Notes: generated by a model not told the origin, from the letters alone. A DNA stretch of 23,882 nucleotides from JBBQKP01 sp038326995 (GCA_038326995.1 JBBQKP010000027.1:1-23882), one strand, 5' to 3'; shown: positions 15,910 through 23,882, numbered from the stretch's first letter. Made by a program: numbers and translations.

Positions 15910-18365
15910 CGAAGATCTGCACTGGTTTCGGGTTTTGCGTTACCACTCTTTGCGCCGTCTTGCTCGTTCCAAAGACCGGAGTTGCCCGCCCAGCCGAGAT
16001 ACTGTTCCCAATATTGACGAGGCAAAACGCCCGCGTCTTCGAACGCATCGCCCGGCATTCGCCGCAGCATCCACCGCGCTCGTTCGTTCGCGGTGCGTGC
16101 ATCATCGACTCTTCCCAGCGCAACGTACGCGTTGACAATTTGTACGTACGCCGCGAGAGATGACGGGTCGTCCTGATAGCGAAACGCCGCCGCGTCATAG
16201 AGACGGACGGCCTCCTCGTATTCGCCAAGATCAAATGCCGCGTCGGCACGATAAAAGTGCGACAGCTTCAGATAGAGCTTGTCTACATCATTTCTAGGCG
16301 GGTCATTGCGAAAGAGATCGACCACCTCACCGAAGTAATCTCGGCTCTTGCGCAGCCGATCGCGCCGCGCCACCATCAGTTCCAACTGATCGGCGGTGTC
16401 GCCTGCCAGGGCCGAGGCCTTGCCTTGTTCCGAAAGCGTTACTCCTGCCACATTCGGAGATTTTCCCTGCTCCAATGTCGCCGCCCGATCGGCGAGCAAC
16501 TGCGCACTCTTGCGATAACTATCGCCCATTAAAAAACGAAGCTGACCTTGCCGCGGATCGTTGGGATAGCGAGCGCTGAACTCATCCAGCCGCACCACTG
16601 CGTCCTCGAATCTACCCGTGCGATAAAACAAATTGCCTAGTTCGAACACCGCCTGCCTGAATTCATTGCTGTCAGGCGTCACCTGCGCGTTGTTTTCAAT
16701 GACGCTCATCAGCACGCGTTCGGCGTCGGCGAATGCGGCCGGGCCTTTGCTCATGTAAGCTTGCGCGAGCGGAACCGCACTCTTGATCGCCGCCAGGGTC
16801 TGCGGGTTAAGCAACTGCAATTTCTGATAGGCGGCGATGGATTTTTCGAACATCCCCGCGGCCTGATACGTCTTACCCAGTCGCAGCAGCGCTTCGGGCG
16901 CGAGCGCGTCGCCGGGCCGTTCAGCAACGAATAATTCTAATGCAGAGATCGCCGCCAAAAGATTTCCCGCACGGTCGTATGCGTCAATTCCGCGCCAGAG
17001 TGCGTCGGCGTAACCCGAGTCGTCTAACAGCGTCAGCTTTTGCGAATATGTAACAAATGCCGTACCCGCTTTACCTCGCATGTCGCGCATCTGATCGAGT
17101 TGCCTGATTTTGTCCGCACCCGTGGACTGCACCGCTAATTTTTCAAGCGCGTCGGCCCGCAACAGCAACATCTCGCCGAGCCTCAGAAAAAAACTTGCGG
17201 GCGGCGTCGGGTCGAGCGACTGCTCGTAGCTCAACACCTCGAGCGCGGAATCAATGCTGCCGCGACCGCTAAGCAATCGTGATGCGGACTTAAGCACCGA
17301 GATGGCGGGAACGCGAAGCTTGTCAAAGCGTTTTTGCGATTCGATGAGCCTCGTCACCAGGCGAAAATGCTCGAGTGCGGGTGGGTATTCGCCTGCTGTC
17401 GCCCGTGCCAAGCCGAGCTGCAATCGGGCGAGCGGCGCGAAGGCCGCATCAGGGTGCGAGACGACGATCGCGGTGTAGAACGAGGCGGCTTCTTCTGCGC
17501 GGTCTCGTGATATCAGAATGTCGCCCAGCGCCATCGCCGCGTCTGCGTCGAGCGAATTTGCAACGCCCATCAAGTCGCGTGCAGACCGCAAGAGACGTTC
17601 TGCCTCATCAAGATCGCCCGTCTTCCATGCCGCATATCCGCGTCGATACGCGACCTCACCTTGATGCGATGCGTCGCCCATCTGCGAGAGTCGAGCGGCG
17701 TCTTCGAGCATCGTACGTGCTTCGGCAAATCTGCCGTCGTCGATCGCGAGCTGGCCGCGAAGCCCCAGTGCCCATGCCCGTTCGACGTCTGACAAGTCTG
17801 GAAGCTGGAAGAACGCGAGAAGTTCTTTTTCCGCCGTCACCGGATCGGGCCGCGACATCAACAGCTCGATCACGCGGCGGTGCATGTGAAGCGCCCGAGA
17901 CGTGTCCATCGCCGCTGCCTTGCGAAAACTCACCAGTGCCTCTTCCACCTGACCGAGCTTTTCCTGAGAGTTGCCAAGCCGCGTGTAATCCTCGGCCGCA
18001 AGCGGCTTGTCCGACGCGATCGCCAGGGCCGTCTGCTCGATGATCTGTTTGTGATTCGCGTCAATATCCACGCGGGCGAGTTGCTGCCCCTGGTCCAAGG
18101 CCTGAGCCAGAAGCAAATGAGCGTCACCGCGCTGTTCGGGTTCGAGCTTCGCGAGCTTTACGAGTTTATTAAGCTTCTCGATCGCGGCGTCAGGTCGATC
18201 CTGCTCAATGAATTTACGTGCCTGATCAAACTGATCAGCAATAGTCGCGCCGGGCTTGGGGTCGACCAGCAAATAGCCGGCATAACCGAGCAAACCAAAA
18301 GAGACCACGAGCAGAGGCAACTGCCATGAAGACGCAATACGATCTTTGTAATCTTCGAATCCCAT
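15906..18365 (-). CDS. Large membrane-anchored TPR-repeat protein
   Basis: From the ATG at 18365 this is 819 residues. The frame stays open 93 codons further up, but that stretch is unlike the rest (basic, Cys-containing). MGFEDYKDRIASSWQ is a natural start with GGAAG 5 nt before it. A single membrane segment (about 16-32, LPLLVVSFGLLGYAGYLLV) is followed by a body of alternating helices with TPR-type spacing (for example AAEDYTRLGNSQEKLGQVEEALVSFRKA, and APEALLRLGKTYQAAGMFEKSIAAYQKL later). One membrane helix and no cleavage site suggest anchoring with the repeats in the periplasm or cytoplasm; orientation is unresolved. No enzyme motif is visible. TPR arrays bind proteins, so a scaffold role is inference. 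Its ATGA overlap with the FlgN-like gene ties it to flagellar regulation. Confidence 0.8.
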   Translation of the reverse strand: MGFEDYKDRIASSWQLPLLVVSFGLLGYAGYLLVDPKPGATIADQFDQARKFIEQDRPDAAIEKLNKLVKLAKLEPEQRGDAHLLLAQALDQGQQLARVDIDANHKQIIEQTALAIASDKPLAAEDYTRLGNSQEKLGQVEEALVSFRKAAAMDTSRALHMHRRVIELLMSRPDPVTAEKELLAFFQLPDLSDVERAWALGLRGQLAIDDGRFAEARTMLEDAARLSQMGDASHQGEVAYRRGYAAWKTGDLDEAERLLRSARDLMGVANSLDADAAMALGDILISRDRAEEAASFYTAIVVSHPDAAFAPLARLQLGLARATAGEYPPALEHFRLVTRLIESQKRFDKLRVPAISVLKSASRLLSGRGSIDSALEVLSYEQSLDPTPPASFFLRLGEMLLLRADALEKLAVQSTGADKIRQLDQMRDMRGKAGTAFVTYSQKLTLLDDSGYADALWRGIDAYDRAGNLLAAISALELFVAERPGDALAPEALLRLGKTYQAAGMFEKSIAAYQKLQLLNPQTLAAIKSAVPLAQAYMSKGPAAFADAERVLMSVIENNAQVTPDSNEFRQAVFELGNLFYRTGRFEDAVVRLDEFSARYPNDPRQGQLRFLMGDSYRKSAQLLADRAATLEQGKSPNVAGVTLSEQGKASALAGDTADQLELMVARRDRLRKSRDYFGEVVDLFRNDPPRNDVDKLYLKLSHFYRADAAFDLGEYEEAVRLYDAAAFRYQDDPSSLAAYVQIVNAYVALGRVDDARTANERARWMLRRMPGDAFEDAGVLPRQYWEQYLGWAGNSGLWNEQDGAKSGNAKPETSADLR

Positions 18366-18709
18366 ATCGGCTTCCGTGCCTGATGTGCGAGATGTGTTGG
18401 AACGAATATGACTGCCAAATCCATTGGCCGCCGTCAAGACTGTAATCTCTGAAAGCGCAAAGGCAATGCACACTACGGGAAAATTTGTTCGACAAAATCT
18501 GCGCGGGGGCTTTCGCGAGATGTCCTCACCCCTCTTTTTCAGTTTTGCGACGATCTCAAGACCCACGCCGTTATGCTTATGCAGGAGTCGGGTTTCATGA
18601 CGTCCTAAGGAGCGGTGTTGATGTGCACCAGCGCGAGCAAGCATCTTTGAACGCGGTGCTGAACGATCGATCTGACATCGTCAAGGCTGCATTTCATTCA
18701 AGTGAAGAG
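18366..18709. other. Gene-free stretch between orphan regulator and TPR gene
   Basis: The 344 nt hold no credible gene. An in-frame extension of the TPR frame runs to 18644 but has the composition of non-coding DNA. Read on the minus strand there is a TTGACG, but no -10 box at normal spacing. I saw no sigma-54 -24/-12 element and no terminator with a T tract after the regulator stop. GGCTG and CAGCC just beyond that stop (18677-18709) can pair weakly. A promoter for the TPR/kinase/regulator unit is expected here, but I cannot point to it. Confidence 0.6.
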
Positions 18710-20290
18710 CTACAGCCCGTATTCTTTAATCTTGCGATAGAGCGTGCGTTCGCCGATCCCGAGCATTTTGGCGGCCTGTTCGCGGTTACCTTCGGTGACC
18801 TGCAGCGCGCGTTCGATTTGCACGCGTTCGAGTTCTTCAAGGCTGAGCAGCCTACCGCTGGCATCTTCGGCCGCGATGACTTCGCCGCCTTGCAAGCGCG
18901 AGGCGGGCGGAAACGGATTTCCAGCATCATCACTCGAATCATCTCGCAGGCTGTCGCCCAACAGTGCGACAGGATTTCGAACGACTTCGGCATCAATAAT
19001 GTCGGCCCGCAATCCATGACCCAACCCATGTCCTGCATTGGCGTGCGTGGCACTACCCAAATTGCTGTTAACTGCGCTACTGATCGCCTTGGGCCGCGGC
19101 CGAATCTCTTCCGGCAGATCGGCTGCTGTGATACGTTTTCCACCGGCCATCACGACCATATTGTCCGCCGCGAGCTTGAGCTGCCTCACATTCCCAGGCC
19201 AGTGATAACCCATCAACGCCTGCTGCGCATCAGGAGCAATTCCCTCAATATTTCGGCCGTATTTTTCCGACGCCTGTTTCACAAAAAAGTAAAGCAGAAG
19301 CGGAATGTCGTCGCGCCTGTCGCGCAGGGGCGGGATCGTGACGGTGACGCCTTTGATGCGAAAATACAGATCTTCACGAAACTTTTTCTCAACCACCATG
19401 TCATCCAGATTTCGGTTGGTTGCGCTGACGATTCGCACATCCACTTTCTTCGGTTCGTTGCTTCCGACGCGAACGACCTCGCCGCCCTCGAGCACGCGAA
19501 GAAGTTTTGCCTGCATGGATAAAGGCATGTCGCCGATCTCGTCCATGAAAAGCGTGCCGTGGTTCGCGTGTTCGAATCGGCCTTCTCGGTCGGTCATCGC
19601 GCCGGTGAAGGCGCCGCGTACGTGCCCGAAGAGTTCGCCCTCGAGCATCGCCTCGGGAAAGCCCGCGGAGTTGATCGCGACGAACCGGCTCTTGCGGCGG
19701 CGGCTGTTGTCGTGAATCGCGCGGGCGATCAGCTCCTTGCCCGTGCCACTCTCGCCAAGAATCAACACGGGTATGTCACTCGTGGCGACTTGCCTGGCGA
19801 CGCGAATCACATGCTGAATCCCACTGCTTCTGCCGATGATGCCTTCGAAGCCCGTCGTCTCCGCCAATCTTGATTCGAGCACTTCGTTCTGCTTTTGAAG
19901 CAGGCTCTTCTCCGCGGCCCGGCCGACCTGCGCACGAAATTCATCGAGATCCAGCGGCTTGATGATGTAGTCGTACGCACCGATCGACATCGCCTCCTTG
20001 CTCGTGGGCACATCATTGATCGCGGTGACCAGGATCACCGGCGGCGGCGGTTCGAGCTTCTGCGAAAGCGTCAGCAGTTCCATTCCCTCGCGCTTTCCCT
20101 CCATCATCAGATCCGTCACGACAACATCAAATCGCTTGGAATCAAGTTGGGTTTTGGCCTCTTGCAGGTTGTAGGCCACACTCGTTGCGTAGCCCAGGCG
20201 CTCGAGCGCTTCGCTCATGACCTCGGCGTGATCGCGCTCGTCATCAACGATTAGAACGCGCAATGCAATGTTGGATTTGGACTGGGCCAT
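18710..20290 (-). CDS. Second NtrC-family sigma-54 response regulator (orphan)
   Basis: A 526-residue sigma-54 activator. The receiver has Asp16-Asp17, phosphoacceptor Asp60 (VVVTDLMM), Thr89 and Lys111. The AAA+ domain has Walker A GESGTGKE (179-186), an intact GAFTGA loop (226-231), Walker B TLFMDEI and WPGNVRQ (364-370). A long linker (about 398-480) rich in Gly, Ala, Asn and His precedes a Fis-type helix-turn-helix (about 483-525, GNREQAAKMLGIGERTLYRKIKEY). No kinase is adjacent in the same direction; the nearest is the FlgS-like one about 3.3 kb downstream, which has its own regulator. No strong ribosome site precedes the ATG. Targets are unknown; position suggests the TPR/flagellar module, but this is inference. 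Confidence 0.92.
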   Translation of the reverse strand: MAQSKSNIALRVLIVDDERDHAEVMSEALERLGYATSVAYNLQEAKTQLDSKRFDVVVTDLMMEGKREGMELLTLSQKLEPPPPVILVTAINDVPTSKEAMSIGAYDYIIKPLDLDEFRAQVGRAAEKSLLQKQNEVLESRLAETTGFEGIIGRSSGIQHVIRVARQVATSDIPVLILGESGTGKELIARAIHDNSRRRKSRFVAINSAGFPEAMLEGELFGHVRGAFTGAMTDREGRFEHANHGTLFMDEIGDMPLSMQAKLLRVLEGGEVVRVGSNEPKKVDVRIVSATNRNLDDMVVEKKFREDLYFRIKGVTVTIPPLRDRRDDIPLLLYFFVKQASEKYGRNIEGIAPDAQQALMGYHWPGNVRQLKLAADNMVVMAGGKRITAADLPEEIRPRPKAISSAVNSNLGSATHANAGHGLGHGLRADIIDAEVVRNPVALLGDSLRDDSSDDAGNPFPPASRLQGGEVIAAEDASGRLLSLEELERVQIERALQVTEGNREQAAKMLGIGERTLYRKIKEYGL

Positions 20291-20376
20291 ACGGCTTTGA
20301 CTTTAGGGTCCGATGACGCTGGACGATAACTGAATACGATAGCACAGGACGATAGCCATGTAATGCAGTCGACGTC

Positions 20377-21819
20377 TCAGGTTTTAATCCTGTCGAACAA
20401 ATACACTGCTACGACGGCGATGAGAATCACCGGCGAGAACGCCACCAATACTGCCCAGCGCGGCAACCAGAACGCATCAACCGGCGGTCTGCCCGCAAGA
20501 TGATGCGACACGAACACCATCGCCATACACGTTCCGATCATCACAAACACTTTGATCGTCGACGTGCGAAGCTGCATCGGCTCACGCGTCAGCACGAACG
20601 GAATCGTGAGAATGACCAGAAAAATATTGAGAACATAAGCGGCATATCGCGTCGCACGAACACGCAGCAGATCGGGCACGCCGATCGCGTTAGGCAGCGC
20701 GAGCAGTTGATTGATGCGCGCGGTAGAGAGCAGGTCGGAGAAGTTTCCAGTCGATCGAAATAGCGCGATTGATTCAGGGTTGATGCCCCCGGCGTACGCG
20801 GCGACGGGCTTGCCCGAGTCGATCGATTGCCCGGTCGTCGTCGAGCGTTCAGACCCATTGGTGAGCAGCCATGAACCGGATTTTGTGTCGAACACGGCCT
20901 TATCGGCGCTGAGCAGATACTGCGATGTGTCCGTGCGAACCAAGACGTCCAGACGATCGATGGTCGCGGGTGAAGTCGGCGTCGGTGCGGTGTAGAGCCC
21001 GCCGAAAACCAGGCCGCCCGCGCCGTCGAGCATCGCCTGGATGCGCATCGTCTGGCCGCCTTGCGGAGAGGTGCCTCGCTCGCGGGTCAGTTCATTCATG
21101 AATCGCGGAACGATCAGCTCTTGATTCAGAGGCACCAGCACCACCGAAAGCATTGCGGCGGCAAAGATCACCGGCGCCGCGACCCGACGCAGCGACACGC
21201 CCGCGGCCATCAAGGCTGCGGTCTCGTTGAACCTGCTCATCCGCATGAACGTGAACGCCGCCGCCACCACGGGAACGACGCCCGCCAGAACATTAAAGAC
21301 CCGAAACGACTGAAAAAAATAAAACGTCGCGATCGATTGGATCACCGCCCACGCGCCATCGACATTTCCTACGCCCTGCCCGCCCGTGACTTCGACGAAC
21401 TCATCAAAGTTGAAGACCATATCCATCACAATGTAAAGCCCAAGCAACACGAAAAGCGCGAGCGCGTAGTTGCGAAGGAACTGCCCCAGCACGTATTGGT
21501 CAATCACCTTTACGCCAAGAGCGCTGAGCAATGATTGACGCGGCCGGCCGCTTGTAGAAGGAGGCGTTTGAACGACGGCGGCGGCGGGTTGTGACGATGT
21601 ACGATCGGCAACACGCTCGCCCGCGCGATCTACAGGCCTTGGTGTTCGAGCAGAAATCGCTGACTGAATCGCAGGAGTTGGAATCGCCGGAGTTGGAACC
21701 GCACGGCCCATGCCCTGATCGCCGACACGGTCTTTGATCGATAAAGGCGGCCGCGCAGGGCGACCTGCGGATTTGCCCGATGAAGGCGGAGGAGTGGGCT
21801 GTTTTGGGGCATCGCTCAT
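20377..21819 (-). CDS. LptF/LptG (YjgP/YjgQ)-family permease
   Basis: Family members are inner-membrane subunits of the LptB2FG transporter that extracts lipopolysaccharide for the outer membrane. The 480-residue protein has the family layout. Three membrane helices (about 117-137, 172-192, 213-231) include the coupling-type stretch MRMSRFNETAALMAAGVSLRRV. A periplasmic domain with beta character follows (about 235-385), then three more helices (about 393-411, 421-441, 455-475). Whether it is LptF or LptG cannot be told. It carries about 100 extra N-terminal residues rich in Pro, Ala, Arg and Ser with no predicted fold; a later start would remove part of it, and the ribosome site is weak. It lies 86 nt before the orphan regulator and is probably unrelated to flagella. 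Confidence 0.88.
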   Translation of the reverse strand: MSDAPKQPTPPPSSGKSAGRPARPPLSIKDRVGDQGMGRAVPTPAIPTPAIQSAISARTPRPVDRAGERVADRTSSQPAAAVVQTPPSTSGRPRQSLLSALGVKVIDQYVLGQFLRNYALALFVLLGLYIVMDMVFNFDEFVEVTGGQGVGNVDGAWAVIQSIATFYFFQSFRVFNVLAGVVPVVAAAFTFMRMSRFNETAALMAAGVSLRRVAAPVIFAAAMLSVVLVPLNQELIVPRFMNELTRERGTSPQGGQTMRIQAMLDGAGGLVFGGLYTAPTPTSPATIDRLDVLVRTDTSQYLLSADKAVFDTKSGSWLLTNGSERSTTTGQSIDSGKPVAAYAGGINPESIALFRSTGNFSDLLSTARINQLLALPNAIGVPDLLRVRATRYAAYVLNIFLVILTIPFVLTREPMQLRTSTIKVFVMIGTCMAMVFVSHHLAGRPPVDAFWLPRWAVLVAFSPVILIAVVAVYLFDRIKT

Positions 21820-21904
21820 ACGCAGGTCTCAAACTCTCACTCAACCAGTGTGAGCGAGCCCGCCAAGAGGTCAAGTTCGCACTCTTTGTGCCGGTGAAGC
21901 TTCA

Positions 21905-22546
21905 TCACGTTTCAAACTTGCCTGGGCCTTCTTCCAGCATCACCCGAGCCTGGACTTCCACCCCCAGATAAACCTCAGCCAGCTTCAATTCCACATCGAT
22001 CGATTCTAATTTCGCCGTGCTCTCGCTGCCGCTCGCTTCGGTGCGAAGCCAACCGGATTCGGCGCGGGTAAAAATCTCCACCAGCGGCTTTTCGCATTCG
22101 ATCACAACATATTGCTTGAGCGATAGGATACTAAAATATGCTTGCAGCTTGTCGCCCCGCTCGTACCCCCGCCGATCGTAGGCAGCTCTTGCGGGGGACA
22201 GCACCTCGAAAACGACGCTCGGGTTAAGCACAGTGGTCCGTGAAATGTCAGGGCCATGGTATTCAATCGGGCCGCAGATGACTTGGGCGTCGGGGTAAAA
22301 GCCTCGATCAAGTGCGGGGACGAAAACGCGCAGGTTGGATTCGAATGACTCGCACGCCTTGCTTCGAAGCATCGTTCGTAACTCACCGGCGATGTTGCGA
22401 ATGATTCGCGAGTGGTCGATCGTCCCGCCGCTCATTTCGAACATCTCACCGGCGTGGTACTCGCTCTTCACCTCCGCCCGCGATTCGCGCTGGACATATT
22501 CTTCAAAGCTGATTCGCCGATCGGGTTTTACAAGAATCCGCGTCAT
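21905..22546 (-). CDS. Uma2-family (DUF820) putative PD-(D/E)XK endonuclease
   Basis: From the ATG at 22546 this gives 213 residues, a normal Uma2 length. Family landmarks are SEYHAGEMFEMSGGTIDHSRI (28-48), FYPDAQVICG with Asp86, and PSVVFEVLSP with Glu114. DRRGYERGDKLQAYFSI with Lys133 and KQYVVIE follow. Asp86, Glu114 and the lysine fit a restriction-endonuclease-like active site. Uma2 proteins are abundant in cyanobacteria and planctomycetes and their role is unknown. The frame continues 36 codons up to an ATG at 22654, but that part does not resemble the family and neither start has a clear ribosome site. It shares no operon spacing with the permease (85-nt gap). Confidence 0.85.
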   Translation of the reverse strand: MTRILVKPDRRISFEEYVQRESRAEVKSEYHAGEMFEMSGGTIDHSRIIRNIAGELRTMLRSKACESFESNLRVFVPALDRGFYPDAQVICGPIEYHGPDISRTTVLNPSVVFEVLSPARAAYDRRGYERGDKLQAYFSILSLKQYVVIECEKPLVEIFTRAESGWLRTEASGSESTAKLESIDVELKLAEVYLGVEVQARVMLEEGPGKFET

Positions 22547-22782
22547 GCCGGACAGTTTATCCGATTCTCGAAAGGGGTACAGATGAAATCGCTCGCGTAG
22601 GCGCTTGTCGGGCTCTGTTGCGTGAAAGGCCACTACGTACGAATCCCGACGCAAGGATGGTGAAGCGATGACCTATCCGATCATCTTCACCTAAAGAAGT
22701 CGAAAACCTGATTTTTTTTCAACCCGCGTGTTCATAGTTTTGGAGCAAAACTTCAGGCGTCTACAACAAATCCGCAGTTGTC

Positions 22783-22863
22783 GGGTGCCACGGCTACGTA
22801 CTCGTAGCTGTGTGCAAGTGGAGCAAACCGACACACAGCTTTGAATACAAAGCTGTGGCACCC
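22783..22863. repeat. Palindromic GGGTGCCAC-type repeat element with nested hairpins
   Basis: The outer arms are GGGTGCCACGGCT (22783-22795) and its near-complement at 22851-22863 (12 of 13 paired). Inside, GCTACG (22793-22798) pairs with CGTAGC (22803-22808) over a TACT loop, and CACAGCTTTG (22834-22843) pairs perfectly with 22848-22857 over AATA. A competing pairing joins AGCTGTGTG (22806-22814) with CACACAGCT (22832-22840). The two arms and internal symmetry suggest a small mobile or REP-like element. From memory, GGGTGCCAC-type palindromes recur in planctomycete genomes; this was not searched. Confidence 0.7.
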
Positions 22864-23144
22864 TGAAACTCAATTCAATGCAATTCACAGCATTCGGCTG
22901 AAATATTACGTTTTGGATCAGGTTCAAACAGGTCCAAGTCATGTCGCTAAAGTATTGGCGTGCGGGCCGTTCGATAACTGGGATAATGAGCTGGTCCCCT
23001 TCTTCCACTTAAAAACATTATCGGCGGCATCTAATGTAGGCAAATCCCATATTACATGGTGTTTGTTGCGTGACTATGGTCCTAATCCCCTCCAAACGCG
23101 GGGTTTCTTGATCGCTCAAACCCCCGTCTAAAGTTCACCGATTT

Positions 23145-23175
23145 TTGCGACGAAACATGTAGCACACTAGATAAT
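23145..23175 (+). promoter_or_regulatory. Weak promoter-like pair before the right-edge gene
   Basis: TTGCGA (23145-23150) and GATAAT (23170-23175) lie upstream of the right-edge gene with a 19-bp spacer, longer than the usual 17. The -10 part is good and the -35 part fair. It is listed only because it is the best pair in the leader. Confidence 0.2.
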
Positions 23176-23224
23176 TTTACGGCGGCACATTATTCCCGCG
23201 AGTGCGGAGCGAAGGACAGCACAA

Positions 23225-23882
23225 ATGCACGTACTGGTCATCGAGGACAGTGACATTGACTTCTTGCTGGTTCAACGTGCATTGGCCGGTGAGTTCAGAC
23301 TTCAACGAGCCACGTTACTTGAAGCCGGGCTGTCTCTGGCAAAGCATGAACAGTTTGATCTTGTCATCCTGGACTTGTGCCTCCAAGATAGCCAGGGATA
23401 TGAGACGTTCGAGCGTGCGAGGCAATTCTTATCCCATATCCCAATCCTGGTGATAAGCGGGGTGGAAGACGACGAATTGGAATTGCGAACGGTGTCGAAC
23501 GGAGCGCAAGATTTCGTGCGTAAATCACAACTTCGAGATTTCCCGCTGAATCGTGCCGCGAGATACGCCGTTGATCGAGGACGCGCTGAGAAGGCGACAC
23601 GCCGTGCGGAGCAGAATTATCGCGTTCTCTTCGAGAATCTGCCGATTGCCGCCTATAAATGTGATCCATCAGGGGCGATCACTTATTTTAATCAGAAAGC
23701 CGTCGAACTGTGGGGCAGGGCTCCTACTCCGGGCGATCCTGCCGTGCGATTTTGCGGCTCTGTTGCACTATATAACGCCGACGGCAGTTCGCTTGCGCAC
23801 CAGGATTGCGCGATGGCCTGTGCATTGCGGGACCGCAGCAAGCTTGAAGGCGTCACACAGATCATGGAATCAGCCGACGGCC
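23225..23882 (+). CDS. Receiver-PAS signalling protein, 5' part (continues beyond window)
   Basis: The frame starts at ATG 23225, with AAGGA 8 nt before it, and stays open for 219 codons to the right edge. Residues 1-115 form a receiver domain: MHVLVIEDSD with Glu7-Asp8, phosphoacceptor Asp50 (LVILDLCLQDSQG), Ser78 (ILVISG) and Lys100 (DFVRKS). A linker helix leads into a PAS domain from about residue 125 (RVLFENLPIAAYKCDPSGAI, then YFNQKAVELWGRAP and FCGSVALYNADG). This order, receiver then PAS, is common in hybrid histidine kinases or diguanylate cyclases. The output domain lies outside the window, so the enzyme type is open. It is the only plus-strand gene on the right side. Confidence 0.88.
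   Translation, partial: MHVLVIEDSDIDFLLVQRALAGEFRLQRATLLEAGLSLAKHEQFDLVILDLCLQDSQGYETFERARQFLSHIPILVISGVEDDELELRTVSNGAQDFVRKSQLRDFPLNRAARYAVDRGRAEKATRRAEQNYRVLFENLPIAAYKCDPSGAITYFNQKAVELWGRAPTPGDPAVRFCGSVALYNADGSSLAHQDCAMACALRDRSKLEGVTQIMESADG

Larger units (their letters stand above)
22547..23224. other. Gene-poor interval with repeat element and leader of right-edge gene
   Basis: The 678 nt hold no gene I believe. Open frames here read as Cys/His-rich or mixed low-quality peptides and overlap the repeat. Visible items: an imperfect GGTGAAG...CTTCACC inverted repeat near 22659-22692; a run of eight T at about 22712-22719 too far from it to make a clean terminator; the palindromic element at 22783-22863 (separate entry); a hairpin pairing GGGGTTT (23100-23106) with AAACCCC (23118-23124); and a weak promoter-like pair before the right-edge gene. 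The interval is more AT-rich than the flagellar block. Confidence 0.6.

Noticed and set aside
18366..18644. 93-codon N-terminal extension of the TPR protein
   Set aside because: Basic, irregular composition, and the internal ATG at 18365 has a ribosome site and precedes a normal membrane anchor.
21832..21856. Imperfect hairpin after the Uma2 gene
   Set aside because: Six of seven pairs and only three T residues follow on the minus strand; too weak to call a terminator.
22547..22654. 36-codon N-terminal extension of the Uma2 protein
   Set aside because: It does not resemble the family N-terminus, which fits the ATG at 22546.
22659..22719. Inverted repeat followed by a T run, as a possible plus-strand terminator
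   Set aside because: The stem is imperfect, the T run is about 20 nt from it, and no plus-strand gene ends there.
22691..23008. Minus-strand 105-codon open frame
   Set aside because: Cys/Arg-rich composition of a chance frame, running across the repeat element; no ribosome site.
22841..23131. Plus-strand 96-codon open frame
   Set aside because: It begins inside the palindromic repeat, lacks a ribosome site and has no recognisable domain.

Overview
The window is dominated by one long minus-strand block of flagellar and regulatory genes from a Gram-negative, diderm bacterium. The gene set (sigma-54 activators beside basal-body genes, an LptF/LptG-type permease, Uma2-family nuclease, GGGTGCCAC-type palindromic repeat, moderately high GC) looks most like a planctomycete, perhaps the Phycisphaerae. 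That placement is inference and rests on no single diagnostic gene.

Layout, left to right. 1-886 (+): the 3' part of an unrecognised protein. 979-1025: a strong intrinsic terminator facing the flagellar block, which is read right to left. 1064-12767 (-): flgB, flgC, fliE, fliF, fliG, fliH, fliI, fliJ, a MotE-like gene, fliK, flgD and flgE in transcription order. These encode the proximal rod, MS ring, switch protein, export ATPase complex, hook-length control, hook cap and hook. 12960-18365 (-): upstream of flgB lie a tightly packed large membrane-anchored TPR protein, a FlgN-like small coiled-coil protein, a soluble histidine kinase and an NtrC-type sigma-54 activator (FlgS/FlgR, FleS/FleR or FlrB/FlrC type). 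18710-20290 (-): a second, orphan NtrC-type regulator. 20377-21819 (-): an LptF/LptG-family permease with an unusual N-terminal extension. 21905-22546 (-): a Uma2-family protein. 22547-23224: a gene-poor stretch with a palindromic repeat element. 23225-end (+): the 5' part of a receiver-PAS protein that runs off the window.

How the genes fit together: the kinase and first activator probably sense assembly state and, with sigma-54, switch on rod and hook genes. FliF and FliG form the base. FliH, FliI and FliJ power export. FliK and FlgD control growth of the FlgE hook. Short gaps, two ATGA stop/start overlaps and the terminator after flgE suggest few transcription units. Larger gaps before flgB (192 nt), fliE (221 nt) and flgE (130 nt) are where internal promoters could sit. 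I saw no convincing sigma-54 -24/-12 element in the gaps I read.

I found no CRISPR array, tRNA, rRNA, transposase or clear phage gene. The core is a conventional flagellar cluster. The less ordinary parts are the TPR/FlgN-like/kinase/regulator module, the orphan sigma-54 activator, the nested-hairpin repeat at 22783-22863 and the two edge genes.
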